A stretch of DNA of 64,000 bases from Paenibacillus foliorum (GTDB taxonomy: Bacteria; Bacillota; Bacilli; Paenibacillales; NBRC-103111). Below, piece after piece: positions 42,995 through 51,274 of this stretch. The DNA lies in assembly GCF_013141765.1 (NCBI RefSeq), contig NZ_WHOD01000105.1:1-64000 (forward strand), written 5' to 3'. The position numbers and the translations under genes were made by a program. The notes below the pieces were generated by a model. That model was given only the letters and a program-made list of their open reading frames with translations. It had not been told where the DNA came from and searched no databases. Numbering within the stretch: position 1 is the first letter of the stretch; each line of letters begins with the position of its first letter.

Positions 42995-43441
42995 TTATGT
43001 CCAATTCTTCATTCTTTCCGCAAGCGTTCCGGTAAATAACTCTAGTTGAATGCCATCAGGATCAAGAAAGTTAACACTCCAACCTCCTCCGCGATATACA
43101 GGACCGCGTACAATAGGCACATTAGCAGCATGCAGCTTCTCAACTGCTTCTGTAAAGTCAGCTTCTTCTATAGAGAATGCAAGGTGATCCAAATCTGGAT
43201 GATTCGTAATCGGATAACTGGGCAATTGGGTAAGCGAGATACTATCCATTGATGATTTTGTATTGATTTCAATACTCGGCAGCTCTATCAAGCAAATCCA
43301 AGCTGTTCCCCACTCCAAGTAAACATCGGTTTGACCTCGGTGCACCAGCTTCATTCCGAGAATTTCGATATAAAATGGAAGCGAACTGGCTAAGCTTGAA
43401 ATACGTAACGTCGTATGATTAAAGCCTGTCACTTTTATCAT
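42995..43441 (-). CDS. VOC-superfamily protein (FosB/glyoxalase-like)
   Basis: A single VOC domain pair in 148 residues. Metal ligands can be placed at FNHTTL (His), LDHLAF (His) and IQLELFTG (Glu). The C-terminal FLDPDGIQLELFTGTLAERM and the central VYLEWGTAWICL strongly recall fosfomycin thiol-transferases of the FosB/FosX kind. The usual EFHTG is ELFTG here, so activity on fosfomycin is uncertain and a general dioxygenase or lyase role is possible. It overlaps the upstream hydrolase gene by four bases and is the last gene of a three-gene operon. Confidence 0.8.
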   Translation of the reverse strand: MIKVTGFNHTTLRISSLASSLPFYIEILGMKLVHRGQTDVYLEWGTAWICLIELPSIEINTKSSMDSISLTQLPSYPITNHPDLDHLAFSIEEADFTEAVEKLHAANVPIVRGPVYRGGGWSVNFLDPDGIQLELFTGTLAERMKNWT

Positions 43442-44103
43442 CTCTTATATAAGAATTGCTCAACCGATTTAAACAATACGGGAGCTTCAGGCTCCAAACA
43501 AATCATATGACGCGTGCCCGGAAAATAGTGAATTTCCTTCTCGCCTTGCAGCTTCTGATACAGATACCGGGCGCTTTTAGGATGAATGATAGGATCTTGT
43601 TCCCCTTGAGCAATAAAAGTCGGCACTGTAATTTGAGGCAGCTCAGGTCGCATTTGTTTATTTAATTCGATAAACTGTCTGGTAGCTCTCCATGGTGTCT
43701 TTTTCTTTTTTTCATTCCAATTGAACCACTCATTGCTGTGTGCTCTATTGGCTAAATTCTTAATAAATCTCAGCGGACTGAGATAATAAACTGCTGCATT
43801 CAACAACACTAACTTGCGTATCGGAAACCGATTTGCAATATAGGCTGAGATCAAGCCGCCCATTGAAAAGCCGATAAGATCGATTGTTCCATAGCGCTGA
43901 GTCAATCGGGAAGCCTCAATAGATGCCGCATGAACCCAATCGATCCATCGTACATCCCCCAGCGTTCGGAGTTCAGGATCATGCCCCGGCAGAGCAGGAA
44001 CATGGCAAACTGCGCCAGTCCTTGTTAAATGCTCTGCAAGTGGCGTCAGCTCATAAGGACCGCCGGTGAATCCATGCAGCATTAGGCAATGCCTTTCACC
44101 CAC
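43438..44103 (-). CDS. Alpha/beta hydrolase (carboxylesterase-like)
   Basis: The 221-residue protein starts RHCLMLHGFTGGPYELTPLA (oxyanion HGF), has the nucleophile elbow LIGFSMGGLIS, the acid in AQGEQDPIIHP and the histidine in TRHMICLE. This matches the Est30/monoacylglycerol-lipase-like carboxylesterases of Bacillota. Start is GTG at 44103 after GAGGTGAAAC. It overlaps the upstream ADP-ribosylglycohydrolase by eight bases and the VOC gene by four. Confidence 0.88.
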   Translation of the reverse strand: MGERHCLMLHGFTGGPYELTPLAEHLTRTGAVCHVPALPGHDPELRTLGDVRWIDWVHAASIEASRLTQRYGTIDLIGFSMGGLISAYIANRFPIRKLVLLNAAVYYLSPLRFIKNLANRAHSNEWFNWNEKKKKTPWRATRQFIELNKQMRPELPQITVPTFIAQGEQDPIIHPKSARYLYQKLQGEKEIHYFPGTRHMICLEPEAPVLFKSVEQFLYKR

Positions 44104-45049
44104 AACGTTTCACCTCTTCTGCCGCTCGAAGCAGACTGTCAGCCGTTTCTTCGATGAAGCTTTTCATGTACAACTTATTTAACCAATGCTCTGGGATGTC
44201 ATTAACTCCATAATAAGCACCCGCCAGTTGTCCGTAAACCGCTGCGGTAGTGTCTGCATCATCCCCTAGATTAGCAGCAAGCAGACAACCCTCAGCAAAG
44301 CTGCAGCTGTGATAAAAAGCCCACAGAGCTGCTTCCAACGATTTCACAACAAAGCCGGAGCCCTTAATATCTGGAGGCTGGAGCCTTTTAAATGAGCCTT
44401 TCGCAATTTCATCGATTTCTGGAACCAGATAGTGCTTCTCCCAGAAGCCGACTACCGGTGAAAAGCTCTCCTTAAGCAATTGTTCTTTGGAAGCTCCCTG
44501 TAATGCACCAATGATTAATGCTCCATAGTACCTGCATGCATCTACAGTCAATATCGATCCGTGAGTAGTCAGAGAGCTGTCTCCCGATTTGACAATGGCC
44601 TCCTGCGGGTTAGCCGCATAGTACAAAGGAACAGGAGCAAGCCTCATTAACGATCCATTTCCCGATGCCAAGCGATTTAAAGAGCCGCAGAACGGTTCAC
44701 CGGTTAGTTCAAACCTATCCAAAGCCGTACGAACGGTATTGCCGATATCGAAACAGACACCTGTACTGCTCAAGTAGCCTTCACGGTACCATCTGGCGTA
44801 ACGCTCCATTTGATCCACTGGATGAAACTTACCGCATACAAGCAAGCTTTCGGCCAAACAAAGCGCCATGGAGGTATCATCTGTCCACTGTCCCGCTTGC
44901 AAATTAAAGGGTCCACCTCCAACAAGATCTTTAAGTGGTTCAAACGTACCTGGAGCATGAAATTCTACCGTTGTTCCCACAGCATCTCCGATAGCCAACC
45001 CTAGCAAGCTTCCCCTATAACGATCTTTTTGTGATAATTGAAGTGACAT
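44096..45049 (-). CDS. ADP-ribosylglycohydrolase family (DraG-like) protein
   Basis: The 317-residue all-helical protein has the metal-binding motifs of the ARH/DraG family: RGSLLGLAIGDAVGTTVEF near the N-terminus, QWTDDTSMALCLAESLL, and AANLGDDADTTAAVYGQLAGAYYG near the C-terminus. The aspartates hold two magnesium ions. The family removes ADP-ribose from proteins, nucleic acids or small molecules. No ADP-ribosyltransferase is nearby, so the target is unknown. ATG at 45049 follows AAGGGAGGG. It is the first gene of the overlapping operon with the hydrolase and VOC protein. Confidence 0.9.
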   Translation of the reverse strand: MSLQLSQKDRYRGSLLGLAIGDAVGTTVEFHAPGTFEPLKDLVGGGPFNLQAGQWTDDTSMALCLAESLLVCGKFHPVDQMERYARWYREGYLSSTGVCFDIGNTVRTALDRFELTGEPFCGSLNRLASGNGSLMRLAPVPLYYAANPQEAIVKSGDSSLTTHGSILTVDACRYYGALIIGALQGASKEQLLKESFSPVVGFWEKHYLVPEIDEIAKGSFKRLQPPDIKGSGFVVKSLEAALWAFYHSCSFAEGCLLAANLGDDADTTAAVYGQLAGAYYGVNDIPEHWLNKLYMKSFIEETADSLLRAAEEVKRCG

Positions 45050-45076
45050 GTGAACCCTCCCTTATAGTACGAGTAA

Positions 45077-45097
45077 GAAAAACGCCCTTAAGGCGTC
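45077..45097 (-). terminator. Intrinsic terminator after the cyclophilin gene region
   Basis: On the minus strand GACGCC, a TTAA loop and GGGCGT are followed by TTTTTC. It lies about 160 bases past the cyclophilin stop codon. Confidence 0.75.
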
Positions 45098-45257
45098 CTT
45101 GGTGTACAATCTGGGTTTGTGCGTTTTGCGAAAAGGATGAAGATTCCTGCCCCAGTTAGGGATGAGAACTTCGAGAGGGAAGCTGTTGCTCCTCCTGTCT
45201 AGTAGTTATGGCCTTTCCCTTCGGACATACGCCCCGCCTCTTTGCATTGAACCTATA
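45098..45257 (-). other. Unexplained repeat-like or RNA-like segment
   Basis: Between the cyclophilin stop codon and the terminator lie about 160 bases of balanced composition, unlike ordinary spacer. One minus-strand frame reads MQRGGAYVRRERP, one stop, then LLDRRSNSFPLEVLIPNWG and on past the terminator. A match like this suggests a dispersed repeat or structured transcript tail rather than a gene. Confidence 0.4.
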
Positions 45258-45980
45258 TTATTTCTCTGTAATGGTCACAGACTGAATAGCGATCTTTTCT
45301 TTGGGAGATTCTCCGTTTACGGGTGTTGTTGCGATTTTCTGAACTACATCCATTCCTTCGGATACTTTTCCGAAAATCGAATAGTCCGGTTTCTTATTCA
45401 AGCCTTTGCAATCCTCACCTGAGCAGATGAAAAATTGGCTCCCATTTGTATTTGGCCCAGAATTTGCCATAGCAACAATCCCCGGTTCGTACTTATAGGG
45501 AGTCTTCAGCTCATCCTCAAATTTGTAGCCAGGACCGCCGCGTCCAGTACCGGTAGGATCTCCGGTTTGTACCATAAACGTCGATATAACCCGATGGAAA
45601 ATGATATCCTGATAGAAGCCTTCTTTGGCTAAAAATACGAAGTTATTTACAGTTTTAGGCGCGTCCTTGGCAAATAAATCGATTTTGAATGTGCCTTTCG
45701 TTGTAGCAACTGTCGCTTGGTATGTTTTTTTTGCGTCGATTTTCATTTCAGGAGGCGTAGTCCAGCTTTTTTTGGCAGCAGGCTGCTGTGTTGCCGGTTG
45801 CTGAGCCGTAGGTGTGTTATTAGCTGGCTGCTGTGTTTGTTGGCCGGACGGCGTTTGGCTTGCTCCTCCTGAAGCTCCTGATTGTTCAGCAGGCTTCGTT
45901 CCACAAGCTGAAAGCAGAAGTGTACAAACGGCTGCTATAGCGGCCCATTTCGCGGTTGTTGCTGTAAATGTTGCTTTCAT
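45258..45980 (-). CDS. Cyclophilin-type peptidyl-prolyl isomerase lipoprotein
   Basis: The 240-residue protein has a lipoprotein signal peptide with lipobox LLLSACG (cysteine about residue 26), a flexible Q/P/T/A-rich linker to about residue 75, and a cyclophilin domain: FKIDLFAKDAPKTVNNFVFLA, IIFHRVISTFMVQTGDPTGTG, GIVAMANSGPNTNGSQFFI. It should help proline-limited folding outside the membrane. It follows the class A PBP gene, after a strong terminator. ATG at 45980 is supported by GGAG upstream. Confidence 0.94.
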   Translation of the reverse strand: MKATFTATTAKWAAIAAVCTLLLSACGTKPAEQSGASGGASQTPSGQQTQQPANNTPTAQQPATQQPAAKKSWTTPPEMKIDAKKTYQATVATTKGTFKIDLFAKDAPKTVNNFVFLAKEGFYQDIIFHRVISTFMVQTGDPTGTGRGGPGYKFEDELKTPYKYEPGIVAMANSGPNTNGSQFFICSGEDCKGLNKKPDYSIFGKVSEGMDVVQKIATTPVNGESPKEKIAIQSVTITEK

Positions 45981-46056
45981 GTTCTACTCTTCAACTCCAA
46001 TATTGTAATTTATGGTCATTGCCATATCCATTATTATACTACGAGTGGGTAAAATA

Positions 46057-46091
46057 TAACAAAACGTCCGGATATCTTGCATCCGGACGTT
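46057..46091 (-). terminator. Intrinsic terminator after the PBP gene
   Basis: AACGTCCGGAT (46063-46073) and ATCCGGACGTT (46081-46091) form a perfect 11-bp stem with a T-rich tail on the minus strand. Confidence 0.85.
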
Positions 46092-46161
46092 CGGCTCTTC
46101 TTGCGCGTGGCTAACGGCTTCACGCCGCAGCCGAATGGCACGGCCGGGCATCTGCCACGGC

Positions 46162-48933
46162 CTAGCGCGTGCCCGATCCCGTCTTCGCCGCGGGATCAAC
46201 GGCTCCAGCAGCACCGGTGGTGCTGCTGGGCGAGGTCGGAACAGGGCTTCCAGCCCCTGTTCCGGCTCCGCCCCCGCTGCCCGTTCCGGCAGCGGGATTT
46301 CCGGTACCGGATGTGCCGGTACCGCTCGTTGCTCCGCCGGGGGACGTCGTCCCCGGCGTTGTGCCTGGCTGACCGCCCGTACCTGGGGCGGTCGTGCCAT
46401 TGCCTTGCCCCGGCGTCACTGTGCCGGGGGTGGTTCCTGTACCAGTGCCGGGCTTAACCCCGCCCGACGTTTGACCCTGACCTTGTCCTTGTCCTTGTCC
46501 TTGTCCTTGTCCTTGACCCTGTCCTTGACCTTGGCCCTGACCCTGGCCTTGGCCTTGACCCTGGCCTTGTCCTTGGCCCTGACCCTGGCCTTGTCCTTGT
46601 CCTTGTCCCTGACCCTGCCCTTGTCCTTGTCCTTGTCCTTGTCCCTGACCTTGTCCCTGTCCTTGACCTTGTCCCTGTCCTTGTCCATTAGGCCCTGTAA
46701 CAGCTCCATTGTCCATTGGTACAGCAACGGTTACAGCATTTGATTTTCCTCCAGTAGCCGCATTATTAGGGTTCACAGAAGCAACTGCATACTGGTATGT
46801 CACCCCAGGCTTAACAGATATGTCTTTAATCTCAATCGCTGTAGTAGACAGGATAGGCTCAGCCGCGAAATCCTTATCTTTATCTTCCTTGCGGAATATT
46901 TGATACGAAGTCCCTTCCCCGACAGCTGTCCAGCTCAACACCACGCCTTGACTTTCTTTTACATATTCAGCCTTCAATTCTCCTACACCTTTTGGCGGCG
47001 CTACAGGATCAGCCACCCCATCAGGCTTTGTAAATTGCGTCATAGGACGTTTTGCCAGAGATTTCTGCATGACCTCCTTAAAGATTACCGCAGGTGCACC
47101 ACTGCTCATGGTTACATAGTGCTTGGCATCTGGCTTATCAAAGCCGAGCCATACCGCCGCGCTCCACTCCGGTGTGTAGCCTGTAAACCACAAGTCCCTA
47201 TTATACTTTTCAAGTCCTTTAATTACATTTTGAGTGGAACCTGTTTTCCCAGCAACAGGACGCTCGAACTTGGCCGCTGTCCCTGTACCGCCAGGCTCAA
47301 CAACAGCCTGCATTAGAAGCGTCATATAATACGCTGTTTTTGCGCTCATTACCGGCGATTTACGCTCCTGCTTGAACGTTGCTACTTCCGCACCTTTATC
47401 ATTCAATATTTTTACAATCGAATGCGTTGTGTTCAAATATCCATTGTTGGCAAAAGCACTGTATGCAGCTGCCATTTGAACCGGTGTAGCACCCTTTGTC
47501 ATTCCGCCTAAGGAAATAGCCAGATTACGGTCCTTAACCGGATCCAGGGGAATTCCCATGTTTTCAGCAAATTTCATACCTGTGGTCACTTTAATTTCAT
47601 TCAACAGCCAAACGGCAGGCGCATTAATTGACTTTCTAACAGCCTCAAACATATTGACTTGACCACGATAAACTCCATCATAATTACGCGGTGTATACCC
47701 ATTGTAATTAGATTCATTATCCTCCAGCATACTATATGGTGTGTATTTGCCACTTTCAAGAGCAGGTGCATACACCAATATTGGTTTAATGGAGGAGCCC
47801 GGCTGTTGCATCACGGTTGCCCGATTTAAACCGCGTAGAACGTAATCTCTACCACCTACGATACCGACAAGACCGCCATCCTTATTGTTAACAATGGCCA
47901 TTGCTCCCTGCATCTTTTGCTCAGGACCGTCTTTTTGGAAAAACTTATCATTTGCAAATGTCTGTTCCATAATTTTTTGTGCATTCATATCCATTGTGGT
48001 GTATATTTTATAACCATTGCGCAAGAGCTCATCCTCAGACAAGCCATACAGATCGCTGGCTTCGCTAATAACATAGTCTAAAAAAGCTATATAATCCTTT
48101 GAGCCTGATTCCTTTGGCGCCACGTATTCCACTGCTTCAGCCTTGGCTCTTTCATCCGCCGTAATATACTTCTGATCTTCCATCAATTTCAAAACAACAG
48201 TACGCCGTTCTTTAGATTTTTCCGGATTAGATATAGGATTATAAGTGCTTGGAGCCTTAGGCATTGCAGCAAGTGTTGCCATCTGCCACAATTCCAGCTT
48301 CTTTAAATCGGATACGCCAAAATATTTTTTCGCTGCCGCTTTTACACCATAAGCACGGTTCCCAAAAAATATCCGATTTAGATACTTCGTTAATATTTCT
48401 TCTTTAGTAAAATTGTTCTCCAATGCTACAGCAATAGACATTTCGGTTGCTTTACGAAAAAAGGTTTTATTCGAGCTTAAAAACAGATTTTTAGCAAGCT
48501 GTTGAGTTATTGTACTGCCACCTTCAGCCGCACTCCTTGCTATAACATCCTTGACCAGTGCCCTTCCAATACCTAAGAAATCAATACCGGAGTGCTCTCC
48601 GAATCTTTTATCCTCCGTTGCAATAAATGCCTGCTGCAGCTTCAACGGAATATCTTCCGCCAGCACGATTTCGCGATTTTCACGATATAACACAGCAGCT
48701 TCGGCTCCGTTAACATCATAGACTTGAGAAGCTTCATCCATATCGAGCTTATCGATATTTTCCTTTAGAATCTTGTCCCCGTTTATAATAATAAAAATGT
48801 AGACGCCTAATGCACAGATCAGAGCTACCACAGCAGCTACGAACGAGAACATTAACGCTCTGCCGGTACTAAACTTCCGCTTCTTTTTCTTTGGCTTCGA
48901 TTTTTCTGCATTTGTTTTTTTCCCAGTCGCCAT
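46162..48933 (-). CDS. ponA: Class A penicillin-binding protein (PBP1-like)
   Basis: A bifunctional peptidoglycan synthase of 923 residues. It has a lysine-rich cytoplasmic start and one membrane helix (about 27-50). The GT51 glycosyltransferase has EDKRFGEHSGIDFLGIGRAL and EGGSTITQQLAKN. The transpeptidase has GSSIKP (active serine), KSINAP and GKTGST. Next come a fibronectin III-like domain (about 650-745) and a low-complexity tail with 36 Gly-Gln pairs followed by G/T/P/S-rich sequence. ATG at 48933 has AGGGGTGA eight bases upstream; a GTG four codons earlier overlaps that site. Confidence 0.95.
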   Translation of the reverse strand: MATGKKTNAEKSKPKKKKRKFSTGRALMFSFVAAVVALICALGVYIFIIINGDKILKENIDKLDMDEASQVYDVNGAEAAVLYRENREIVLAEDIPLKLQQAFIATEDKRFGEHSGIDFLGIGRALVKDVIARSAAEGGSTITQQLAKNLFLSSNKTFFRKATEMSIAVALENNFTKEEILTKYLNRIFFGNRAYGVKAAAKKYFGVSDLKKLELWQMATLAAMPKAPSTYNPISNPEKSKERRTVVLKLMEDQKYITADERAKAEAVEYVAPKESGSKDYIAFLDYVISEASDLYGLSEDELLRNGYKIYTTMDMNAQKIMEQTFANDKFFQKDGPEQKMQGAMAIVNNKDGGLVGIVGGRDYVLRGLNRATVMQQPGSSIKPILVYAPALESGKYTPYSMLEDNESNYNGYTPRNYDGVYRGQVNMFEAVRKSINAPAVWLLNEIKVTTGMKFAENMGIPLDPVKDRNLAISLGGMTKGATPVQMAAAYSAFANNGYLNTTHSIVKILNDKGAEVATFKQERKSPVMSAKTAYYMTLLMQAVVEPGGTGTAAKFERPVAGKTGSTQNVIKGLEKYNRDLWFTGYTPEWSAAVWLGFDKPDAKHYVTMSSGAPAVIFKEVMQKSLAKRPMTQFTKPDGVADPVAPPKGVGELKAEYVKESQGVVLSWTAVGEGTSYQIFRKEDKDKDFAAEPILSTTAIEIKDISVKPGVTYQYAVASVNPNNAATGGKSNAVTVAVPMDNGAVTGPNGQGQGQGQGQGQGQGQGQGQGQGQGQGQGQGQGQGQGQGQGQGQGQGQGQGQGQGQGQGQGQGQGQGQGQGQTSGGVKPGTGTGTTPGTVTPGQGNGTTAPGTGGQPGTTPGTTSPGGATSGTGTSGTGNPAAGTGSGGGAGTGAGSPVPTSPSSTTGAAGAVDPAAKTGSGTR
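46471..46686 (-). repeat. Low-complexity tandem repeat encoding (Gly-Gln)36
   Basis: The 216 bases encode 72 residues of alternating Gly and Gln, with both codons for Gln and varied Gly codons. The DNA repeat has a 6-bp basic unit with higher-order patterns, so copy number probably varies by slippage or recombination. Confidence 0.9.
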
Positions 48934-48975
48934 CTCTTTAGTCACCCCTGTTCGATCAATTGCTATTTTTACAAT

Positions 48976-49008
48976 AAAAGAACAACCCTTCTGACGGGGT
49001 TGCTCTTA
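48976..49008 (-). terminator. Intrinsic terminator after hfq
   Basis: On the minus strand AAGAGCAACCC pairs with GGGTTGTTCTT and is followed by TT. It separates hfq from the PBP gene. Confidence 0.75.
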
Positions 49009-49079
49009 TGGTTCGTATTCATTTAGACGTAACATTCAGCTGAAAAGTTGCTCATTAGAATTTTGCTCTTAGTAAAATT

Positions 49080-49322
49080 CTAGTTGTCTGTAGCGTTCTC
49101 TTGTTGCATTAGTGAAACAGAACGCTGAGGGGTGAAGGTTGAGATCGCGTGCTTATAAACCATTTGCTGACGGCCTTCACTGTCTATGATGATCGTGAAA
49201 TTATCGAACGCACGGATAACACCGCGGATTTGAAACCCATTTGTCAGATAGACGGTTACCGGAATATTTTCCTTGCGCAATTGGTTCAAAAATGTGTCCT
49301 GAATATTGATCGATTTGTTCAT
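49080..49322 (-). CDS. hfq: Hfq RNA chaperone
   Basis: Hfq forms a hexameric Sm-like ring that binds small RNAs and mRNAs. The 80-residue protein has the Sm1 part SINIQDTFLNQLRKENIPVTVYLTNGFQ, the RGVIRAFDNFTIII core, and an Sm2-like MVYKHAISTFTP (YKHAIS in place of E. coli YKHAIST). The acidic tail is short, as in Gram-positives. The ATG at 49322 is best spaced from GAGGGGG; an adjacent ATG at 49325 is equally possible. It follows miaA, the classic gene order. Confidence 0.96.
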   Translation of the reverse strand: MNKSINIQDTFLNQLRKENIPVTVYLTNGFQIRGVIRAFDNFTIIIDSEGRQQMVYKHAISTFTPQRSVSLMQQENATDN

Positions 49323-49343
49323 CATGGGCCCCCTCAAATGAGT

Positions 49344-50303
49344 TTAACGTTCGAATTTTAACCTATCTGATATTATAGCATGAACCTGGTCCAAATGGGC
49401 AGAAAAATTTCCCAATTCACTGACATCCACCCACTGGATATCTTTCATATGGCGGAACCATGAGAGCTGACGTTTAGCAAAGTGGCGAGTGTCTCGCTTT
49501 AGCAGTTCCACAGCAGCTTCCATAGATAAATGACCCTGTAAATAATCGATCATTTCCTTATATCCCAAACCCTGCATCGATATGTATTGCTTGCCGTATC
49601 CCTGCTTGAGGAGCCCCTCAACCTCTTCGATTAATCCCTCATCGATCATCTGATCGATCCGCTCTTCAATACGTTTATATAGTAAAGCTCTATCCATTGT
49701 CAACCCGACGATACATAGTTCGTAAGGAGACTGTTTTTTCTGTACTTTTAACCGCTCAGATAAACGCTCGCCTGTCAAATGAAATATCTCAAGCGCCCGG
49801 ATAATGCGTCGTTGGTCGTTGGCATGCAGCCGTTCCGCGCTCTCGGGATCAATCTGTCGCAGCCGCTCTAGCAGGGCTTCAGCACCATACGTTACAGCAA
49901 ATTCAGCTTGTTCATTACGGAAAGCCTCATCTGATCCGCTCTCACTAAACTGATAGTTGTAACAAACGGATTCAACGTAAAGTCCTGTACCTCCCACAAT
50001 AAAAGGCAGCTTGCCGCGGTCATGGATGTCAAAGATCAATTGGCTAGCCCGCTCCTGAAACTCAGCTACTGAAAAAGGATGATCAGGATTATGGATATCT
50101 ATCAAGTGGTGGGGGACCTGCTGCTGCTCCTGTGAGGTAGCCTTTGCCGTCCCAATATCCATTCCACGATAAACCTGCATAGAATCACCAGATATAATTT
50201 CAGCGCCATAATCGGCTGCCAGTTGAAGGCTAAGCCTTGTCTTACCTACTGCGGTCGGACCAACCAACACCAGCAGGTTTGGCTTAATAGAAGCCTGTGT
50301 CAC
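49344..50303 (-). CDS. miaA: tRNA dimethylallyltransferase
   Basis: MiaA adds a dimethylallyl group to A37 of tRNAs that read codons starting with U. The 319-residue protein has P-loop LVGPTAVGKTRLSLQLA, the substrate motif GDSMQVYRGMDIGTAK, PHHLIDI, VGGTGLYVESV, and the tRNA-binding FAKRQLSWFRHM. Start is GTG at 50303 and overlaps the preceding stop by four bases, so translation is coupled to the RsmJ-like gene. Confidence 0.96.
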   Translation of the reverse strand: MTQASIKPNLLVLVGPTAVGKTRLSLQLAADYGAEIISGDSMQVYRGMDIGTAKATSQEQQQVPHHLIDIHNPDHPFSVAEFQERASQLIFDIHDRGKLPFIVGGTGLYVESVCYNYQFSESGSDEAFRNEQAEFAVTYGAEALLERLRQIDPESAERLHANDQRRIIRALEIFHLTGERLSERLKVQKKQSPYELCIVGLTMDRALLYKRIEERIDQMIDEGLIEEVEGLLKQGYGKQYISMQGLGYKEMIDYLQGHLSMEAAVELLKRDTRHFAKRQLSWFRHMKDIQWVDVSELGNFSAHLDQVHAIISDRLKFER

Positions 50304-51097
50304 AATCGTATCACTCCGTAAGCTATTCTCGTGGTCGAACGGTGTACCTCTGTAAAACCTAAACGTTCAAATTCTTTACTTTCACGATGCTCTTTCAAAA
50401 TTACAGTTCGGCGGGCAACCCGCCTGGCTTCGGCAACCGTTGCCTCTGTGACCGCTCTAGGATCCGCTAATTCCCTAATCGCGCTAATAGAGTTGGATTC
50501 TTCGATCGGCCTGCGAAACATGGGGTCGAAATAAATCACATCGAATGACTTATCAGACTGCTGCTTCAGAAAATCATAATGGTCAATCTGAATCACTTGA
50601 ATTCTGCGCATAGCTTCATTCATTCCGGGTATGTCCGAATGATAAGCACCAAGTCCTTGGTTTAACAGTAAGTATGGCAGTGCCCTGCTTTCAAGCGCAG
50701 TTACCTGACCATTACCCCCAAGCGCGAAAGAATAAACAACAGCATCAGAGCCTAGCCCTGCTGTACAGTCCAGCACCCTATCTCCTGACTTTAATCCAGA
50801 TAACTGCATTAACGTATCCGGTTCTCCATTGTTGAGACGTTTTGCCCGGATCGCAGCAGTACTTGGATGAAAGAATAGCAACGGCTGCTGATCCTGATAA
50901 TACTCTATTCGTTCGCGCGATACAAGCAAGACATCCTGAGCTCCATAACGTTTTCTCAATTGTGATATGGAAAATTGTCGACGTGAAACAACTCGAATGT
51001 CCTCTTGAATCCCAGTTAATCCCCTAACTTGCTCTGACAAATGCGCTGCTAATTCCAGCTGCTCCGCCTGTGGTTCGTAAGAGGTTGTTATCAGCAA
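50300..51097 (-). CDS. RsmJ-like SAM-dependent methyltransferase
   Basis: The 265-residue protein has an N-terminal domain (about 1-95) and a Rossmann methyltransferase core with motif I VLDCTAGLGSDAVVYSF, ALESRALPYLL and the catalytic-site motif VIYFDPMFRRP. The DPMF motif and the order of elements resemble RsmJ, the 16S rRNA m2G1516 methyltransferase. Target assignment is inferred. Start is TTG at 51097. It is the first gene of an operon with miaA and hfq, all RNA-related. Confidence 0.8.
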   Translation of the reverse strand: MLITTSYEPQAEQLELAAHLSEQVRGLTGIQEDIRVVSRRQFSISQLRKRYGAQDVLLVSRERIEYYQDQQPLLFFHPSTAAIRAKRLNNGEPDTLMQLSGLKSGDRVLDCTAGLGSDAVVYSFALGGNGQVTALESRALPYLLLNQGLGAYHSDIPGMNEAMRRIQVIQIDHYDFLKQQSDKSFDVIYFDPMFRRPIEESNSISAIRELADPRAVTEATVAEARRVARRTVILKEHRESKEFERLGFTEVHRSTTRIAYGVIRL

Positions 51098-51189
51098 CTA
51101 CATCACCCGTCTAGCTTTTGAATTTTATAAAAAAATCGGAACAACTGAATTTTAACAGTTTTTCTTTACTGCGTCCACGAATCGTTCGT

Positions 51190-51219
51190 TTTACATATAG
51201 GGCTCATCATCCTTATAAT
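51190..51219 (+). promoter_or_regulatory. Promoter for the HD-GYP gene
   Basis: TTTACA and TATAAT are separated by 18 bases, about 55 bases before the start codon at 51275. Confidence 0.6.
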
Positions 51220-51274
51220 ACAATTAAGCACGTTTACAAAATTAGAAAGAAAGACATCATAAGGGAGCTTAAGC

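Noticed and set aside
45162..45422. 86-codon plus-strand frame near the cyclophilin gene
   Set aside because: Its 3' half is antisense to the conserved cyclophilin domain.
46471..46686. CRISPR-like array
   Set aside because: The repeats have no spacers and a 6-base unit, and they encode a Gly-Gln tract in frame.
46135..46743. Long plus-strand open frame rich in Leu/Thr/Ser across the PBP tail
   Set aside because: It is the antisense of the Gly-Gln repeat of the penicillin-binding protein gene, whose catalytic domains are intact. Repeats keep all frames open.
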